A DNA stretch of 9,936 nucleotides from Paradesertivirga sp036399495. GTDB lineage: Bacteria; Bacteroidota; Bacteroidia; Sphingobacteriales; Sphingobacteriaceae. The first letter of the stretch is position 1; every line of letters starts with the position of its first letter. The DNA lies in assembly GCA_036399495.1 (NCBI GenBank), contig DASWMZ010000048.1, positions 1-9,936 on the forward strand. The letters are read 5' to 3'. The notes beneath the pieces were generated by a model that saw nothing but the letters and a program-made list of their open reading frames with translations, was not told where the DNA came from and searched no databases. Positions 6,357-9,936 of this stretch are shown here, in pieces. Both the position numbers and the translations under genes were made by a program.

Positions 6357-7091
6357 ATGATCTTTCATCCGCTAGGTAAATATATACTTCTCTTAAAAGC
6401 TGTTTTTCGAAAACCCGAAAAATGGAATATCTATCGCAGAGAGATTTTGCATGAAATGACTTCAATTGGGGTAGGATCTTTAGGAATTATATCGATTATA
6501 TCGGTTTTTCTTGGGATGGTAACTACCGTTCAAACCGCATTCCAATTGGTGAGCGACCTTATCCCTAAGTCGATTATTGGTGGAATCGTTCGCGATTCGA
6601 GTATACTTGAACTTAGTCCGACTATTTCGGCCATCGTACTGGCAGGGAAAGTAGGTTCCAGTATATCTTCACAAATCGGAACTATGCGGGTGACAGAACA
6701 GATCGATGCGTTGGAAATTATGGGCATTAACTCGCCCGGATATTTGATTCTTCCTAAGATTGTAGGCGCTGTTATTATGATTCCCTTATTAGTGATTGTT
6801 TCGATAGCACTTTGTATTGTAGGAGGATATATTGCTGGAACCTTGTCAGGCGCAGTTACACCGAATGATTTTATTCTGGGCCTTACAGAAGGTTTTATAC
6901 CATTTACCCTGACGGTTTCAATGGTTAAATCGGTGATTTTTGCTTTTATTATAACTTCCGTATCAGCTTATCAGGGATTTTATACGTCTGGTGGTGCGTT
7001 AGAAGTAGGCATTTCCAGTACCAGGGCGGTAGTAGTAAGCTGTATTGCCATTTTATTCACTGATTATCTTGTAGCTCAACTACTGTTATGA
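6357..7091 (+). CDS. mlaE: MlaE-family lipid ABC transporter permease
   Basis: The inner-membrane permease of an Mla/TGD1-type ABC transporter, which moves phospholipids or other hydrophobic molecules between inner and outer membranes. It is 244 residues, close to the usual length. An amphipathic N-terminal helix (about 1-35) precedes a hydrophobic segment at 40-61. The family signature follows at 84-124 (LELSPTISAIVLAGKVGSSI, then EQIDALEIMGI), with membrane segments at about 135-162, 172-200 and 222-244. The C-terminal motif GGALEVGISSTRAVVVS lies at 212-228. The gene overlaps the ATPase gene by ATGA, so the two are translated together. No MCE (MlaD) substrate-binding gene is adjacent, unlike in Proteobacteria; from memory, Bacteroidota often keep it elsewhere. 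The direction of transport cannot be judged here. Confidence 0.93.
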   Translation: MIFHPLGKYILLLKAVFRKPEKWNIYRREILHEMTSIGVGSLGIISIISVFLGMVTTVQTAFQLVSDLIPKSIIGGIVRDSSILELSPTISAIVLAGKVGSSISSQIGTMRVTEQIDALEIMGINSPGYLILPKIVGAVIMIPLLVIVSIALCIVGGYIAGTLSGAVTPNDFILGLTEGFIPFTLTVSMVKSVIFAFIITSVSAYQGFYTSGGALEVGISSTRAVVVSCIAILFTDYLVAQLLL

Positions 7092-7840
7092 TCGAGATTA
7101 AAGACATCCATAAAACCTTTGGAGAGAATTACGTATTAAAAGGAATCTCTGCGAAATTTGAACCAGGAGATAATAACTTAATTATTGGAGGTTCTGGTTC
7201 GGGCAAAACCACTTTGATGAAATGCATGGTTGGACTTCACGAACCCGATCAAGGTTCGGTTATTTATGATGGACGAGACTTTACCCGATTAAACTTTAAA
7301 GAACGTATCGAAATCAGAAAAGAAATTGGTATGCTTTTTCAAAGTTCTGCTCTTTTTGATTCGATGACCGTAGAGGAAAATATTATGTTTCCTTTGAATA
7401 TGTTTACGGAGTCTACCCGTAAAGAGAAATTAAAACGTGTTGATTTTTGTCTGGACAGAGTTAATCTTGAAGGGAAAAACAAGTTATATCCCGCTGAACT
7501 TTCGGGTGGAATGAAAAAACGCGTTGGGATTGCAAGAGCAATTTCAATGCAGCCAAAATACCTTTTTGTTGATGAACCAAACTCTGGGCTTGACCCGAAA
7601 ACGTCAATAGTAATTGACGAATTGATAAATGAAATTACTGAAGAATACCAAATAACAACCATTGTAGTAACACATGATATGAATTCGGTAATGGGTATCG
7701 GGGAAAGCATTATTTTTCTTTATGAAGGTCAAAAAGAATGGGAAGGAACGAATAAGGAAATAGCACATACCGATAATCCGCATCTGAACGACTTTGTATT
7801 TGCTAGTAAGTTTACGCAAGCTGCGAGAGATAAATTATAA
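7088..7840 (+). CDS. mlaF: MlaF-family lipid ABC transporter ATPase
   Basis: The cytoplasmic ATP-binding subunit that powers the MlaE permease. It is 250 residues and complete in motifs: Walker A GGSGSGKTT (34-42), Q-loop Gln85 within FQSSALFDSMTVEENI (typical of the Mla branch), ABC signature LSGGM (138-142) with KKRVGIARA after it, Walker B YLFVDEP (158-164) with catalytic Glu163, D-loop SGLDP (166-170) and switch His196 (VTHD). The start overlaps the mlaE stop by four bases, and the stop shares one base with the start of the methyltransferase (TAATG). Three genes are thus chained by overlapping codons. Confidence in assignment to Mla rather than a generic ABC ATPase rests on the permease neighbour and the Q-loop region. 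Confidence 0.93.
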   Translation: MIEIKDIHKTFGENYVLKGISAKFEPGDNNLIIGGSGSGKTTLMKCMVGLHEPDQGSVIYDGRDFTRLNFKERIEIRKEIGMLFQSSALFDSMTVEENIMFPLNMFTESTRKEKLKRVDFCLDRVNLEGKNKLYPAELSGGMKKRVGIARAISMQPKYLFVDEPNSGLDPKTSIVIDELINEITEEYQITTIVVTHDMNSVMGIGESIIFLYEGQKEWEGTNKEIAHTDNPHLNDFVFASKFTQAARDKL

Positions 7841-8742
7841 TGATTCAACTTCTTACTCCAAAGCACTGGAAAGATTACGAACTAATTGATTGTGGTGATT
7901 TTGAAAAGCTGGAACGATTTGGTGAAGTGACACTGATCAGGCCTGAGCCGCAGGCTGTGTGGGCTAAACAATTGCCCGTTTCCGAATGGCAAAAACTCCA
8001 TGACATCCGATTTAAAGGCAGATCCGCAACTTCTGGTGAGTGGGTTAAGAAAAACCCAAAGAGCCCTGACAGGTGGCACGTTAATTATAAAAACGATAAC
8101 GTTTCTATTAAGCTCCGTTTGGGATTAACCTCATTTAAACATGTTGGTGTTTTTCCCGAGCAGGCCGTTAATTGGGATTATATATCGGATACCATAACCC
8201 AATTTAAAACACCTAACCCTAAAGTTCTTAACTTATTTGCTTATACCGGTGGTGCGTCTGTTATCGCTAAAGCTGCCGGCGCTGACACGACTCACGTTGA
8301 TTCAATCAAACAGGTTGTTAGCTGGGCTAACGAAAATCAGGAACTATCGAATGTGAAAGATATCCGTTGGGTGGTGGAGGATGCGTTGAAATTTGTAAAA
8401 CGTGAAATAAAACGCGGTAAAAAATATAATGGCATTATTCTCGATCCTCCGGCTTATGGCCACGGCCCTAACGGTGAAAAGTGGAAACTTGAGGACCATA
8501 TATTAGAAATGATGACTGATGTGGCTCAATTATTAGACGAGCAAGAACATTTTTTAATCCTCAATAGTTACTCACTCGGCTTTTCATCGGTAATTGTGGA
8601 AAACCTTATTAAAGGAAGTTTAAAAACTTGTGAGAACCTTGAAATTGGAGAGTTATATTTGCAGGCAAGAGCTGGCAATAAGCTTCCTCTGGGAGTATTC
8701 GGGAAAGTTCGAAAATTCGCAGATTCAACTACCAAACGATAA
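7840..8742 (+). CDS. Class I SAM-dependent methyltransferase (RlmI/COG1092-like)
   Basis: A 300-residue methyltransferase with a Rossmann-type SAM-binding domain in its C-terminal two thirds. Motif I is VLNLFAYTGGAS (129-140), followed by an acidic residue after the second strand (Asp154 in HVDS). Motif IV is LDPPAYGHG (201-209), the DPPxY/F signature of the RlmI-like rRNA methyltransferase group. The first 100 residues form a small beta-rich domain and differ from the PUA domain of true RlmI, so the substrate could be RNA but is not certain. The ATG shares its A with the mlaF stop codon, which couples its translation to a lipid transporter; a functional link is not established. KLPLGVFGKVRKF near the C-terminus is a further basic element. 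No missing SAM motif was seen. Confidence 0.85.
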   Translation: MIQLLTPKHWKDYELIDCGDFEKLERFGEVTLIRPEPQAVWAKQLPVSEWQKLHDIRFKGRSATSGEWVKKNPKSPDRWHVNYKNDNVSIKLRLGLTSFKHVGVFPEQAVNWDYISDTITQFKTPNPKVLNLFAYTGGASVIAKAAGADTTHVDSIKQVVSWANENQELSNVKDIRWVVEDALKFVKREIKRGKKYNGIILDPPAYGHGPNGEKWKLEDHILEMMTDVAQLLDEQEHFLILNSYSLGFSSVIVENLIKGSLKTCENLEIGELYLQARAGNKLPLGVFGKVRKFADSTTKR

Positions 8743-8760
8743 ATCTTGTAATTAAAAATC

Positions 8761-9816
8761 ATGAATATATTATTTAAAGCTGCCGCTGGAATCGCATTGA
8801 TGGGCGTAATTTCTTCTTGCGGTCAGGACGGAAAAACTACAGGCAATGGCGCTACCGCAAAAGTGAAAGACAGTACCGCTGTTGCTACAGATGGAGAGAC
8901 AGCTTCTGAACCGGTGAATACAACTGCGCCGGTAGATACGGCCAAATACAATCAAAAAGTTCGGGAAAATGCCAACGGCGACACGACCGGATTATGGCCT
9001 GTTAAAAATCAGCCAGCTCCACTACCGGGAGCAATACTTCCTTTTAAAAGAATTGTGGTGTATTACGGTAATATGCATTCCAAAAAAATGGGTGCTTTAG
9101 GCGAATACGCTCCTAAAGAGATGTGGAGACGGTTAAATGCAGAGGTTAGACATTGGGAAAAGGTTGATCCTAAAACACCTGTTCAAAAGGGTATTCATTA
9201 TATCGCTACTGTTGCTGCGGGCTTACCGGGTAAAGATGGTGCTTACGTAAACAGAATGCCCGAAAAACAAATTGATTCTGCTTTAGCAATTGCTAAGATG
9301 GAAAATGCTATCCTGTTTCTTGATATTCAGGTTGGATTAAGCACTATTCAAAAAGAGATTGTAAGATTTGAGAAGTATCTTAAAATGCCTCATGTGCATT
9401 TGGGTATTGATCCGGAATTTGCAATGAGGAAAAAAGGAGTTATACCGGGTAAAAAAATTGGGACTTATGATGCAGAAGAAATAAACTTTACCACAAATTA
9501 TCTCGCTAAAATTGTAAGGGAAAATAACTTACCGCCAAAAGTTTTTGTATTGCACCGTTTTACTCAGGGAATGGTTACCAACTACCAGAACATGAAACTA
9601 CGTCCGGAAGTTCAATTTGTAATGCATATGGACGGATGGGGAGAGCCTGAGTTAAAACTGGGTACATACAGAAATCACATCAGAAAAGAACCTGTACAAT
9701 TCACGGGCTTTAAGATCTTTTATAAAAACGATCTGAAGAAAGCACCACACAGATTGATGACTCCTGAGGAATTAATGAAACTTAAACCTCAGCCGATTTA
9801 TATCCAATATCAATAA
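8761..9816 (+). CDS. Uncharacterised secreted lipoprotein, possible TIM-barrel-like domain
   Basis: A 351-residue predicted lipoprotein. Residues 1-20 are a type II signal peptide with lipobox ISSC and lipidated Cys20. A Thr/Ala/Asp-rich flexible linker (about 21-62) tethers the rest. The globular part (about 75-351) shows strand-then-polar-residue motifs spaced as in a TIM-barrel: VVYYGN (99-104), LFLDIQ (185-190), HLGIDPEF (213-220), IGTYDAEEIN (233-242), VLHRFT (263-268) and VMHMDGWG (287-294). Asp188, Asp217, Glu219, His265 and Asp291 are candidate functional residues. From memory, a family of uncharacterised secreted proteins in Actinobacteria shares the YG-x(n)-LGxLGE, LDPEW-like and VLHxF motifs; I could not check this. 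The gene starts 18 bases after the methyltransferase without a clear promoter, so it probably belongs to the mla unit. A hydrolase role is speculation. Confidence 0.7.
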   Translation: MNILFKAAAGIALMGVISSCGQDGKTTGNGATAKVKDSTAVATDGETASEPVNTTAPVDTAKYNQKVRENANGDTTGLWPVKNQPAPLPGAILPFKRIVVYYGNMHSKKMGALGEYAPKEMWRRLNAEVRHWEKVDPKTPVQKGIHYIATVAAGLPGKDGAYVNRMPEKQIDSALAIAKMENAILFLDIQVGLSTIQKEIVRFEKYLKMPHVHLGIDPEFAMRKKGVIPGKKIGTYDAEEINFTTNYLAKIVRENNLPPKVFVLHRFTQGMVTNYQNMKLRPEVQFVMHMDGWGEPELKLGTYRNHIRKEPVQFTGFKIFYKNDLKKAPHRLMTPEELMKLKPQPIYIQYQ

Positions 9817-9820
9817 ATAA

Positions 9821-9856
9821 AAAACCCGATGGAAATGGTCCATCGGGTTTTTTTTT
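9821..9856. terminator. Intrinsic terminator, probably bidirectional
   Basis: AAAACCCGATGG (9821-9832) pairs perfectly with CCATCGGGTTTT (9840-9851) around a seven-base loop and runs into nine consecutive Ts (9848-9856). It follows the lipoprotein stop by a few bases and ends the mlaE-to-lipoprotein unit. The left flank is A-rich (AATAAATAAAAAA), which reads as a T-rich tail on the minus strand, so the leftward gene entering from the right edge can use the same hairpin. Confidence 0.92.
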
Positions 9857-9874
9857 AAACTAAAGCGTTCTGCC

Positions 9875-9936
9875 TCAGTACTTAAACACTTTTCCTCCTA
9901 CCATCACTTCCTGAGCCTTGGAATCAAAAGTTGCTT
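9875..9936 (-). CDS. C-terminal end of a leftward gene, possibly an amidohydrolase
   Basis: Only the last 20 codons are inside the window; the gene continues past the right edge. They read ATFDSKAQEVMVGGKVFKY and then TGA. The pattern of a hydrophobic strand followed by V-x-V-x-G-G-K-V resembles the closing beta-strands of metal-dependent amidohydrolases, where a (V/I)xVxGKxV ending is typical. The evidence is thin. The gene converges on the lipoprotein gene, with the bidirectional terminator between them. Confidence 0.4.
   Translation of the reverse strand, partial: ATFDSKAQEVMVGGKVFKY

Noticed and set aside
7339..7819. Minus-strand open frames inside mlaF
   Set aside because: They are antisense to the conserved ABC motifs from the Q-loop to the switch histidine, with no plausible promoter or domain.
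7840..8742. Naming the methyltransferase rlmI
   Set aside because: The SAM motifs fit the group, but the protein is about 100 residues shorter than RlmI and lacks a recognisable PUA domain at its N-terminus, so a specific symbol is not justified.
1..9936. Mobile elements, CRISPR arrays, tRNA or rRNA genes, defence islands
   Set aside because: Reading both strands, I found no transposase or integrase, no regularly spaced repeats, and no RNA-gene-like cloverleaf; nearly all of the window is filled with tightly packed housekeeping or envelope genes.

Overview
The window reads as chromosomal housekeeping DNA from a member of the Bacteroidota, most likely the Sphingobacteriia (Pedobacter/Mucilaginibacter-like). 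The reasons are: a transketolase encoded as two adjacent genes; an IspG of the long type with a large central insert; an Mla-type permease/ATPase pair with no MCE gene beside it; AT-rich start regions without clear Shine-Dalgarno sequences; and several TAnnTTTG boxes, the Bacteroidota -7 promoter element, just ahead of genes. The genus is inferred from this style and not proven.

Layout. Positions 1-157 are a non-coding leader with two inverted repeats and a candidate promoter. Positions 158-1999 (+) encode the N-terminal (TPP-binding) and C-terminal (pyrimidine-binding) halves of transketolase. They are separated by a short C/G-rich repeat. A long, nearly perfect palindrome at 2014-2048 ends this unit where it meets the convergent ispG gene (2055-4064, -), which belongs to the MEP isoprenoid pathway. 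Upstream of ispG on the same strand is a tight three-gene unit (6301 down to 4150): a classical short-chain dehydrogenase/reductase, a PspC-domain membrane protein, and a LiaF-like membrane protein whose outside part is built of repeated beta segments. The last two share a homologous two-helix membrane module and probably serve envelope-stress sensing or response.

A 55-base divergent intergenic region separates that unit from a rightward unit: mlaE (lipid ABC transporter permease), mlaF (its ATPase) and a class I SAM methyltransferase. These genes overlap stop-to-start (ATGA, TAATG), so translation is probably coupled. Eighteen bases later comes an uncharacterised lipoprotein with strand-end acidic motifs suggestive of a TIM-barrel. 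The unit closes with a strong hairpin-T-tract terminator (9821-9856), beyond which the end of a leftward gene enters from the right edge.

Biologically, the right half centres on the cell envelope (lipid transport, a stress sensor pair, a surface or periplasmic lipoprotein), and the left half on central carbon and isoprenoid metabolism. I see no mobile element, CRISPR array, RNA gene or defence system. The least explained items are the lipoprotein, the SDR/PspC/LiaF-like coupling, and the palindromic intergenic repeats.
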